Origin: Acidobacteria bacterium UBA2994
GTDB lineage: Bacteria > Acidobacteriota > Vicinamibacteria > Vicinamibacterales > UBA8438
Reading direction: 5' to 3'
Assembly (NCBI GenBank): GCA_002346545.1
Contig: DEAA01000075.1
Coordinates: 1 to 6,337, forward strand
Length of the DNA: 6,337 bases
Positions 1-6,337 of the stretch are shown here, one piece after another (the stretch's first letter is position 1; each line of letters opens with the position of its first letter). A program made the position numbers and the translations under genes. The notes beneath the pieces are model-generated. The model was not told the origin of the DNA and did no database searches. It worked only from the letters and a program-made list of their open reading frames with translations.

Positions 1-195
1 CCCGCCACGATCGATCAGTTCCACCGGTCGTGGGACGCGACCGCCCGCCGCGATGACAGCCAAGACCCGCGTCTCGTCGAGCACGCGAGACACTTGGGCC
101 TCCGCGGCCGAAGCCAGCGACACACTGACGAGACACAGGCTCGCCAGCGCGGTGGCACTCTTAGCGAGACTCGTTAATTGGCGTGGTGGTGACAC
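1..195 (-). CDS. N-terminal part of an exported protein of unknown function (runs off the left edge)
   Basis: This 65-codon open frame reads leftward from a GTG at 195-193 and is cut by the window edge. Residues 1-33 form a textbook Sec signal peptide: a short basic n-region (Arg5, Lys12), a hydrophobic core around residues 13-26 (ATALASLCLVSVSL), and a small-residue end SAAEA-Q that suggests cleavage after Ala33. The visible mature part (VSRVLDETRVLAVIAAGG...) matches no family I recognise. The start is supported by a GAGGA Shine-Dalgarno (TCCTC on the plus strand, 201-205) five bases upstream of the GTG, and by an extended -10 element about 110 bases upstream (307-315). The product should be periplasmic or outer-membrane associated, possibly secreted. 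It is divergent from apt, with a 257-base gap between them. The signal peptide, ribosome site and promoter together make a real gene likely; the function is unknown. Confidence 0.72.
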   Translation of the reverse strand, partial: MSPPRQLTSLAKSATALASLCLVSVSLASAAEAQVSRVLDETRVLAVIAAGGRVPRPVELIDRGG

Positions 196-200
196 GGATA

Positions 201-205
201 TCCTC
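201..205 (-). promoter_or_regulatory. Shine-Dalgarno GAGGA of the leftward exported-protein gene
   Basis: On the minus strand GAGGA lies five bases before the GTG at 195. This decides the start, because no in-frame ATG is available for the signal-peptide frame. Confidence 0.6.
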
Positions 206-306
206 AGACCCCGATCGTTGACCCGCCTCGATACCCAGCCGGCCCCGGCCGACGCGCAGAGGACGAGAGGCAGGCTCGTTCCGCCGAGGCTATCGGATCT
301 CCTTCG

Positions 307-315
307 ATTGTAGCA
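307..315 (-). promoter_or_regulatory. Extended -10 promoter (TGCTACAAT) for the leftward exported-protein gene
   Basis: The minus strand reads TGC followed by TACAAT (hexamer at 312-307), an extended -10 of sigma-70 type. No good -35 is visible 16-18 bases upstream. Transcription would start near position 300, giving a leader of about 105 bases before the GTG at 195. The same core recurs in front of other genes in the window. Confidence 0.5.
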
Positions 316-413
316 CTTCGCGGTCCCACAGCCACGCCGCGCCATGGACGCCGCTCGCATCTCCGCGGCCCGGCGAATGCAACCGGGTACCCACCACGTC
401 GGAGACAGTCCGC

Positions 414-419
414 TATAAT
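414..419 (+). promoter_or_regulatory. -10 promoter element (TATAAT) of apt
   Basis: A perfect TATAAT in the context CGCTATAATC sits 33 bases before the apt ATG. The expected -35 region (about 391-396) has no TTGACA resemblance, but an 8-base palindrome GGGTACCC lies just upstream at 385-392. The predicted start near 426 leaves a leader of about 27 bases that carries GGAGA (441-445), seven bases from the ATG. Confidence 0.6.
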
Positions 420-452
420 CGCCGGCGCACTTGAGGCGGTGGAGAACCGACC

Positions 453-974
453 ATGGATCATCTGAAATCCAAAATTCGACACGTCCCTGACTTCCCGAAA
501 CCGGGGATCCTCTTCTACGACATCACGACGCTTCTTCGTGACCCGGTCGGGCTCAATGAGCTTCTCAAAGGGTTATCCGAGCCGTTCCGCGACCAGGAGA
601 TCGACCTCATCGTGGGTATCGAAAGTCGAGGCTTCATTCTCGGTGCCGCCATGGCCGACCGCCTGGGGAGCGGGTTCGTCCCGATGCGCAAGCCAGGCAA
701 GCTGCCGGGCTCAACACTTCGCCAGTCCTACGAGCTCGAGTACGGGACCGATACCCTCGAGGTCCACGACGACGCTATCGGACCGGGACAACGAGTACTC
801 ATAGTGGACGACCTGCTAGCCACCGGCGGCACGGCCCGCGCGGCGCTCGACCTCATCAAGCAGACGGGAGGCGAGGTCATTGGGGCGGCGTTCCTTGTCG
901 AGCTCACGTTCCTCGGTGGTCGCGCGCGTCTAGATGACACGCCGATCTTCGTGGGACTTACCTACGACGACTGA
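453..974 (+). CDS. apt: Adenine phosphoribosyltransferase
   Basis: This cytoplasmic purine-salvage enzyme converts adenine and PRPP to AMP and pyrophosphate. The 173-residue product has the usual length for bacterial Apt. The N-terminal segment is typical of the family (IRHVPDFPKPGILFYDIT, residues 8-25). The GIESRGF block is at residues 55-61, and the flexible-loop motif RKPGKLPG at 79-86. The PRPP-binding signature VLIVDDLLATGGT is at 115-127, with the two acidic residues Asp119 and Asp120. The ATG at 453 is preceded by GGAGA with seven-base spacing and by a TATAAT at 414-419, so the start is secure. The stop is six bases before the next gene, which suggests co-transcription with that membrane protein. 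No key residue appears to be missing. Family assignment is very secure and rests on motif recognition. Confidence 0.97.
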   Translation: MDHLKSKIRHVPDFPKPGILFYDITTLLRDPVGLNELLKGLSEPFRDQEIDLIVGIESRGFILGAAMADRLGSGFVPMRKPGKLPGSTLRQSYELEYGTDTLEVHDDAIGPGQRVLIVDDLLATGGTARAALDLIKQTGGEVIGAAFLVELTFLGGRARLDDTPIFVGLTYDD

Positions 975-980
975 CCCAAT

Positions 981-1517
981 ATGATTGCGGCCGCCCTCGG
1001 CCTCTTCGTGCTTCTCTGTGGCCTGTTGGGCGGACTGATCATCCGGCATCTCAGCGGGATGAGACGCGACCGGCAGATCCAGGCGCTGGTGGCGACCTTT
1101 GGCTCGCTCGCCGCCCAAGCGCGGGAACACCCCCGACGATTGCTCGCCTGGCACCCTATTGCCGAACAAGCGCGTCAGCTCTTCCCCGACGCATTCCGAG
1201 CACTTGAGTCGATCAACGGAAAGCGTTTCCCTTTCAGTCAGGAGCTGATCGAATCGGTAGAGGCTAAATGGACCGCCGAGTGGCTGGAGTGGGAGCGCAG
1301 AAACGATACAGAGTACCGTACTCAGAGCGCGGCCATCGAGGCAACGCTAGAGACGGCTGAGGCGAGCGCTGCGCAAGCGGCGCGAGCCCGGCTGGACACG
1401 CTGGAACGCGATCGCCTCGAGCAATATCAGCGACGCTACCAGGATTACGTCGAAGTCTCGCAGGGGCTAGCCGCCCTAGCGGAGACCAGCGCTGACGCCG
1501 GAACGACTGAGCCCTAG
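981..1517 (+). CDS. Membrane-anchored coiled-coil protein of unknown function
   Basis: I do not recognise a named family for this 178-residue protein. Residues 2-22 (start MIAAALGLFVLLCGLLGG) form one hydrophobic helix followed by basic residues (Arg22, Arg28, Arg29, Arg31), so a single-pass anchor with the bulk in the cytoplasm is expected. Residues 30-90 are a mixed helical region containing WHPIAEQARQLFP (57-69) and GKRFPFSQELIESVE (80-94). Residues 95-165 are charged, Ala/Glu/Arg-rich and probably coiled coil, with a Trp cluster (WTAEWLEWE, 97-105) at their start. The ATG at 981 is six bases after the apt stop. No clear Shine-Dalgarno precedes it, so translational coupling to apt is likely. 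Starting at the internal Met27 would delete the membrane helix, so 981 is preferred. Its position suggests the apt operon but gives no clue to function. Confidence 0.82.
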   Translation: MIAAALGLFVLLCGLLGGLIIRHLSGMRRDRQIQALVATFGSLAAQAREHPRRLLAWHPIAEQARQLFPDAFRALESINGKRFPFSQELIESVEAKWTAEWLEWERRNDTEYRTQSAAIEATLETAEASAAQAARARLDTLERDRLEQYQRRYQDYVEVSQGLAALAETSADAGTTEP

Positions 1518-1664
1518 CCTGCGTCCGCTAGACCGTCGTTAACTCCGACCTAACTGGCCAGGGCGAACACCTCGACACCGTCGTCGTGCGGACGGTCGAA
1601 CCAATCCTCATTCAGCCGACCGTGATCCTCATCGCCTCCTAGCGTAGCACGGCCCAGTGAGCGG

Positions 1665-3083
<1,419 letters not shown>

Positions 3084-3139
3084 CCGCAGTCATTGTCGGA
3101 TTAGGTCTACTGCCGGGCATTGAGCGCTCCAACTTAACC

Positions 3140-3159
3140 TCGAGAGCATCGATTCTCGA
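3140..3159. repeat. Short inverted repeat downstream of gdhA
   Basis: TCGAGA (3140-3145) pairs with TCTCGA (3154-3159) around an eight-base loop that contains ATCGAT. There is no T tract on either strand, so an intrinsic terminator is doubtful, although the site is where gdhA transcription should end. The rest of the 3084-3280 gap is C-rich and holds no gene I can support. Confidence 0.25.
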
Positions 3160-3263
3160 CGCCTGATGTGCCGCCTCCCCCTGGCGTCCCACTCCCACCG
3201 CACCCCTGGTCCCGCCAGCCCCGACTGTGCCCCGATCGACCCGGTCTGGTGCTCAGTAAGGAC

Positions 3264-3272
3264 TGCTACACT
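3264..3272 (+). promoter_or_regulatory. Extended -10 promoter (TGCTACACT) of tRNA-Arg
   Basis: TGC plus TACACT (3267-3272) ends eight bases before the mature tRNA 5' end, so transcription would start about two bases upstream of the tRNA. No clear -35 is visible at 16-18 bases. Confidence 0.5.
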
Positions 3273-3280
3273 TGACGCAA

Positions 3281-3357
3281 GCGCGTGTAGCTCAGTTGGA
3301 TAGAGCAACCGCCTCCTAAGCGGTAGGCCCCAGGTTCGAATCCTGGCACGCGCGCCA
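3281..3357 (+). tRNA. tRNA-Arg, anticodon CCT (reads AGG)
   Basis: A full cloverleaf can be folded. The acceptor stem is GCGCGTG (3281-3287) with CACGCGC (3347-3353). The D stem is GCTC/GAGC with loop AGTTGGATA. The anticodon stem is ACCGC (3308-3312) with GCGGT (3320-3324), and its loop CTCCTAA places CCT at 3315-3317. The variable loop is AGGCC. The T stem is CCAGG/CCTGG with loop TTCGAAT. The discriminator is G (3354) and CCA is encoded at 3355-3357. It decodes the AGG arginine codon, which is rare in GC-rich genomes that favour CGN. A run of five T follows directly at 3358-3362, where the transcript may end or be processed. All stems are perfectly paired, so it should be functional. Confidence 0.97.
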
Positions 3358-3396
3358 TTTTTCCTCCGCTCGACGGCCACCTGTCAACACGTACTC

Positions 3397-3405
3397 TGGT
3401 ACACT
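3397..3405 (+). promoter_or_regulatory. Extended -10 promoter (TGGTACACT) of the TPR-aguB-aguA operon
   Basis: TGG plus TACACT (3400-3405) lies 48 bases before the ATG at 3454. The transcript would start near 3412. Upstream there is no good -35. A purine-rich GAAGAGAGA (3442-3450) just before the start codon serves as ribosome site. Confidence 0.45.
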
Positions 3406-3453
3406 GTTTCGCCGAGGTTCGAGAAAAATCGACGGACGGGTGAAGAGAGATTC

Positions 3454-4224
3454 ATGAAGCGGAGCGAGCGACATCATCTTAAGGAGAACGCCTTCGCCGT
3501 CGCGATGGCAAGTCTCGGGGGACAGCTCTCAGACTGGGGCCGTAGCCTTGCTGTCGGCATCGCGATCGGCACGGCTCTGCTCGTGCTCTACGGCGGTTAT
3601 AGCTTCTGGACAGACCGAAACTCCGGCCGTGCCGGCTTCCTACTAGCCGAAGCTCTAGTCGTCGCCGACGCGCCCGTCGTGCCACCACCGCCGCCAGAAG
3701 CCGCGGAAGGAGAAGGGGCGGAGACCGCCCCGGTGCCACCGTTCGTTCAGCCGCCTGGCACCTACCCATCCCTCGAGGCCAAGATGAACGAGGCGCTACC
3801 GCGCCTACTTAACGCGGCCAATGCCTATCCGTCGTCACAACCGGGTATCACGGCACGCTATCGGGCCGCAGCTGCACTGGCCAACCTGGGCCGGCACGAC
3901 GAGGCAGCGGCAGAGTATCGCGAGGTCATCGACCAGGACGCCGGCCTGTACGCGCGCATGGCTGCTCTGGGGCTTGCCGACGTGGAGCTGGCCCGCGGCA
4001 GCGCCGCTGCGGCAATTGAGCTACTCGAATCAGCGAGCGGCGCCGAAGCTGCTGCCCAGTTACCGCTTGACGGGGTCTTGATGCGCCTTGCGACCGCATA
4101 CGACCGTGCCGGCCGCACCGGCGATGCGCGAGCGACCTACCAGCGCGTGCTCGACGAGTTTCCAGCCTCGCCCTATCTTGGCTCCGCCGAGCGCGAGCTC
4201 GAGGCACTCTCCAACGACGGGTAG
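3454..4224 (+). CDS. Single-pass membrane TPR protein (YfgM-like, TPR_21 type)
   Basis: This 256-residue protein begins with a basic cytoplasmic segment (MKRSERHHLKENAF, 1-14). One transmembrane helix follows at about 31-51 (around SLAVGIAIGTALLVLYGGY). A Pro/Glu-rich linker (about 73-104, containing VPPPPPEA) leads to a helical C-terminal domain. That domain has at least three TPR-like helix pairs: about 131-163 (ARYRAAAALANLGRHDEAAA), 165-197 and 205-238 (MRLATAYDRAGRTGDARATY). The architecture resembles YfgM and related TPR_21 proteins, which in E. coli associate with the SecYEG translocon and periplasmic chaperones; that role is only an inference here. The TPR domain should lie on the outer face of the inner membrane. 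A promoter at 3397-3405 and a purine-rich ribosome site precede it. The aguB GTG begins seven bases after its stop, so co-transcription is likely, although no functional link to agmatine catabolism is obvious. Confidence 0.85.
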   Translation: MKRSERHHLKENAFAVAMASLGGQLSDWGRSLAVGIAIGTALLVLYGGYSFWTDRNSGRAGFLLAEALVVADAPVVPPPPPEAAEGEGAETAPVPPFVQPPGTYPSLEAKMNEALPRLLNAANAYPSSQPGITARYRAAAALANLGRHDEAAAEYREVIDQDAGLYARMAALGLADVELARGSAAAAIELLESASGAEAAAQLPLDGVLMRLATAYDRAGRTGDARATYQRVLDEFPASPYLGSAERELEALSNDG

Positions 4225-4231
4225 CTGCTCT

Positions 4232-5149
4232 GTGCCGAACAGCGGCTTCACCGTGGGCCTCGTGCAGATGGCCTGCGGTAATGACCCGGCAGGAAACGTG
4301 GCGGCGGCCGTCGAGGGGGTCCGGCAGGGTGCCCAAGCCGGAGCACAGATCCTCTGCCTACCGGAACTTTTCCGCTCCATGTACTTCTGTCAATCTGAAG
4401 ACGTCGCCTACTTCGAACTGGCCGAGGCGGTCCCTGGCCCAACAACCAGACATCTGTCCGCACTGGCGGCTGAGCTGGCCGTCGTGCTAGTGGCCCCTGT
4501 CTTTGAGCGACGTGCCGCCGGCGTTTATCACAACACGGTGGTGGTCATCGACGCGGACGGCCGGCTACTCGGCCGGTATCGCAAAACGCACATTCCTGAC
4601 GATCCGCTGTACTACGAGAAGTTCTACTTCACACCCGGCGACCTAGGCTATCCGGTCTTCGATACCCGCTATGCCAGGGTCGGACCGCTAATCTGCTGGG
4701 ATCAGTGGTTCCCCGAAGCGGCACGCCTGTCGGCCCTGGCCGGCGCCGAGTTGCTCGTCTATCCCAGCGCGATCGGGTGGCACCCGGCCGAACGTGCCAC
4801 GGAGCGCGCGACCCAGCGCGAGAGTTGGCGCACCATGCAGCGCGCGCACGCCATCGCCAACGGCGTGTTTGTGGCCGCGATCAATCGAGTCGGGCACGAG
4901 GGCCCAACCGACAACGGATTAACCTTTTGGGGCAGCTCCTTCGCGTGCGGTCCGGACGGCCAGATTCTGGCCGACAGCGCAGTGCAGGCACCGGAGGTAG
5001 TTCTTGCAACCTGCGATAGAGACGCCATCGAACGACAGCGCCAGGGGTGGCCGTTCCTTCGAGACCGCCGTATCGACACCTACCGGGACCTCACGCGGCG
5101 ACTGTTGGACAAGCGCACCGCGAGCGAGCCGCCCGGCGACGAAACCTGA
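4232..5149 (+). CDS. aguB: N-carbamoylputrescine amidase (nitrilase superfamily)
   Basis: This cytoplasmic enzyme hydrolyses N-carbamoylputrescine to putrescine, CO2 and NH3. From the GTG at 4232 the product is 305 residues, the normal family length. The first core strand reads FTVGLVQMAC (6-15). The nitrilase triad is complete: Glu45 (LCLPELF), Lys118 (YRKTHIPDDPLYYEKFYF, 116-133) and Cys155 (PLICWDQWFPEAARL, 152-166). The segments around Lys118 and Cys155 are characteristic of AguB rather than of generic amidases. A longer in-frame start at 4088 is rejected because it would overlap the TPR gene by 137 bases and add a low-complexity N-terminus. The ATG at 4268 would cut the first strand. The GTG lacks a strong Shine-Dalgarno and is seven bases after the TPR stop, so coupled translation is likely. 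It is directly followed by its pathway partner aguA. Confidence 0.94.
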   Translation: MPNSGFTVGLVQMACGNDPAGNVAAAVEGVRQGAQAGAQILCLPELFRSMYFCQSEDVAYFELAEAVPGPTTRHLSALAAELAVVLVAPVFERRAAGVYHNTVVVIDADGRLLGRYRKTHIPDDPLYYEKFYFTPGDLGYPVFDTRYARVGPLICWDQWFPEAARLSALAGAELLVYPSAIGWHPAERATERATQRESWRTMQRAHAIANGVFVAAINRVGHEGPTDNGLTFWGSSFACGPDGQILADSAVQAPEVVLATCDRDAIERQRQGWPFLRDRRIDTYRDLTRRLLDKRTASEPPGDET

Positions 5150-6225
5150 TGCTCCGCTATCGCCTCCCGGCCGAATGGGAATCGCACCGCGCGACCTGGC
5201 TGGCCTGGCCACACGAGGCGTCGGATTGGCCCGGAAAACTGGATTCGGTCCGCTGGTGCTACGCCGACCTAGTCCGGCATCTCGCCGACGCCGAAACGGT
5301 CGAGCTCATCGTCGCTGACCGCGGCCAGGAGCGGACGGCGCGGAGCCGGCTGGCGCGGGCCGGCGCGCGCGCCGACCGGCTACGCTGGCATCGCTGGGCC
5401 ACCGACCGGTCTTGGCTTCGAGATACCGGTGGTTGCTTCACCGTTGACGTCCACACCTCATCGCTTACTCTCGTCGACTGGCGCTTCACCGGCTGGGCAA
5501 AGTACCCGAACTGGCAGCGCGACAATCGGCTACCATCTCGCATCGCGCATGTTCGCGATATACCGCGACTGGTCGCTACCCGGCCAGACACCGGTCAGCC
5601 GATAGTGCTCGAAGGGGGAGCGCTCGACGCTAACGGAGCCGGGGCCGCGCTAGTCACCGAGGAGTGCCTACTAGATGCCCACATCCAACCTCGGAATCCG
5701 GGACTCGGTCGAGACGGGGTGGAGACGGCACTGGCGACATACTTCGGGATCACCGACCTGATCTGGTTGGGCCGGGGCATCGTCGGCGACGACACTCATG
5801 GCCACGTGGACGACATCGCCCGCTTCATCTCGCACGATACCGTGGTCGCGGCCACCGAACCGAACACGGCCGATGAGAACCACGGTGCGCTCGCTGAGAA
5901 CCTCAGACGCCTACGGCACGCTCGGCCTGGTGGACGACGGCTCAGGATCGTCACCCTTCCAATGCCCCGGCCGCTCCGGTTCGCCGGCCGACGCCTACCC
6001 GCCAGTTACCTCAACTTCTTCATCTGCAACGGGCTGGTCCTGGTGCCCACCTTTAATGATCCGGCGGATCGGACCGCCCTCGAAACTCTGGCGGATCTCT
6101 TCCCGGGGCGCGAGGTGCGAGGTGTCCACGCGGTTGATCTGGTGTGGGGGCTTGGCGCCCTGCACTGTCTCACCCTGCAGGAACCTGCCAGGCCGGCGTC
6201 CCCACGCTCAAGCCTCGGAGCCTAA
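5149..6225 (+). CDS. aguA: Agmatine deiminase (PAD_porph family)
   Basis: This cytoplasmic enzyme hydrolyses agmatine to N-carbamoylputrescine and NH3, the step before AguB. The 358-residue product starts with the typical RLPAEWESHRATWLAWPH (5-22). Further family blocks are WLRDTGG (89-95), EGG (155-157), VTEECLL (169-175) and the catalytic-His block GDDTHGHVDDIARF (213-226, His219). The catalytic Cys340 lies in GLGALHCLTLQEP near the C-terminus. The ATG at 5149 shares its A with the aguB TGA stop (TGATG), a classic coupled arrangement. An in-frame ATG at 5047 would lie inside aguB and add unrelated residues. Oddities are RDTGG where the family commonly has RDTGP or RDNGP, and GWAKYPNWQRDN (115-126) in place of the common NAWGGKYP-type loop. 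These mark a divergent subfamily, so agmatine specificity rests partly on linkage to aguB. Confidence 0.92.
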   Translation: MLRYRLPAEWESHRATWLAWPHEASDWPGKLDSVRWCYADLVRHLADAETVELIVADRGQERTARSRLARAGARADRLRWHRWATDRSWLRDTGGCFTVDVHTSSLTLVDWRFTGWAKYPNWQRDNRLPSRIAHVRDIPRLVATRPDTGQPIVLEGGALDANGAGAALVTEECLLDAHIQPRNPGLGRDGVETALATYFGITDLIWLGRGIVGDDTHGHVDDIARFISHDTVVAATEPNTADENHGALAENLRRLRHARPGGRRLRIVTLPMPRPLRFAGRRLPASYLNFFICNGLVLVPTFNDPADRTALETLADLFPGREVRGVHAVDLVWGLGALHCLTLQEPARPASPRSSLGA

Positions 6226-6335
6226 CGATTCACTCCGACCGCCTGATCGAGAAAAAACCCGGACGCCGGATCGTCTGGCACCGGCGTGTTGGGACGACTA
6301 AAGATCGACAGCGGTTGGGGAGCGGCCTCGCCGAG
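6222..6335 (-). CDS. Possible C-terminal end of a convergent gene (runs off the right edge)
   Basis: Reading leftward from the right edge, 37 codons stay open to a TAG at 6224-6222. The peptide begins LGEAAPQPLSIFS, continues RPNTPVPDDPASGFFLDQ and ends AVGVNR. Its composition is protein-like, whereas one alternative minus frame is Arg-rich. The TAG overlaps the aguA TAA within CTAA, a common way for convergent genes to abut. I do not recognise the family. Against it, a hairpin followed by six T on the minus strand (6287-6252) lies inside the frame. A different minus frame stops at 6298-6300, and that stop would place the hairpin as its terminator. Only one of the two readings can be right. 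The overlap and composition favour this one slightly. Confidence 0.45.
   Translation of the reverse strand, partial: LGEAAPQPLSIFSRPNTPVPDDPASGFFLDQAVGVNR
6252..6287 (-). terminator. Hairpin plus T6 on the minus strand, possible intrinsic terminator
   Basis: ACGCCGG (6263-6269) and CCGGCGT (6281-6287) form a perfect seven-base-pair stem with an 11-base loop. On the minus strand it is followed after five bases (CCGGG) by TTTTTT (plus-strand A run at 6252-6257). It would stop leftward transcription entering from the right edge and protect aguA from antisense reading. On the plus strand it has no T tract. The five-base gap before the T run, and a possible coding frame through it, lower confidence. 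Confidence 0.4.
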
Positions 6336-6337
6336 CT

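Noticed and set aside
53..313. Plus-strand 86-codon frame at the left
   Set aside because: It is antisense to the signal-peptide gene, whose start, ribosome site and promoter are better supported. Its composition is shadow-like.
204..482. Minus-strand 92-codon frame upstream of and into apt
   Set aside because: Its composition is Arg/Pro/Ser-rich, it overlaps the apt start and both promoters, and no Shine-Dalgarno precedes it.
1573..1598. Stem-loop after the coiled-coil gene as terminator
   Set aside because: The stem is only six uninterrupted pairs with an eight-base loop and is not followed by T residues on either strand. It starts 56 bases past the stop.
1610..1639. Tiny minus-strand frame (MRITVG then stop) after AGGAGG
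   Set aside because: The AGGAGG is only two bases from the ATG, too close for efficient initiation, and six codons carry no recognisable function.
3090..3380. Minus-strand 96-codon reading frame across the tRNA region
   Set aside because: It is antisense translation of tRNA-Arg (the stretch containing RIRTWGLPLRRRLL is a well-known annotation artefact) plus Arg-rich intergenic sequence. No ribosome site supports it.
4088..4231. Longer N-terminus for aguB from the ATG at 4088
   Set aside because: It lies inside the TPR gene, adds a Pro/Ser/Arg-rich stretch with no place in the nitrilase fold, and the GTG at 4232 gives the normal family length.
3926..4336. Minus-strand 136-codon frame over the TPR and aguB genes
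   Set aside because: It is antisense to two well-supported genes and very Arg-rich, as expected for a shadow frame in GC-rich DNA.
5047..5148. Longer N-terminus for aguA from the ATG at 5047
   Set aside because: It would overlap aguB by about 100 bases and encode residues unlike any agmatine deiminase. The family's start block begins right at the ATG at 5149.
5798..6301. Plus-strand 167-codon frame overlapping the aguA 3' end
   Set aside because: It is out of frame with a gene whose catalytic blocks run through the same bases, and it is Ser/Pro/Arg-rich.

Overview
The window is high-GC bacterial DNA packed mostly with housekeeping genes, with short intergenic gaps. Strongly GC-ending codons, a 447-residue E. 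coli-type GdhA, a CCA-encoding tRNA and a YfgM-like TPR protein all fit a GC-rich soil or environmental bacterium. An Acidobacteriota (Vicinamibacterales-like) origin is my best guess, but it is an impression and cannot be proved from this sequence alone. I see no insertion sequence, phage gene, CRISPR array or rRNA.

Layout from left to right. (1) The N-terminal part of an exported protein runs leftward off the window edge (195 to 1, minus strand). It has its own Shine-Dalgarno and an extended -10 promoter, and is divergent from apt. (2) apt (453-974) is followed after 6 bases by a membrane-anchored coiled-coil protein of unknown function (981-1517). (3) A 222-base gap holds a strong imperfect dyad at the gdhA promoter and a curious minus-strand open stretch. 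(4) gdhA (1740-3083) encodes NADP-type glutamate dehydrogenase. (5) A 197-base gap without a gene leads to tRNA-Arg(CCT) at 3281-3357. (6) A likely three-gene operon follows: a TPR membrane protein (3454-4224), aguB (4232-5149, GTG start) and aguA (5149-6225, one-base overlap). (7) At the right edge a minus-strand reading frame with protein-like composition ends convergently on the aguA stop codon and runs off the window.

How the genes fit together. AguA (agmatine deiminase) and AguB (N-carbamoylputrescine amidase) are consecutive enzymes converting agmatine to putrescine, releasing two NH3 and one CO2. Together with gdhA (ammonium assimilation and glutamate metabolism) and apt (purine salvage), the window is one of nitrogen and nucleotide metabolism. 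The arginine decarboxylase that would supply agmatine is not in the window.

The most notable non-gene pattern is that five start regions (minus-strand exported protein, apt, gdhA, tRNA-Arg, TPR operon) share a near-identical -10 core (consensus yGSTAYAmT) with no recognisable TTGACA-like -35. I do not see convincing evidence for an undescribed defence or mobile system. The best candidates for something new are the promoter pattern, the unidentified proteins and two unexplained minus-strand reading frames.
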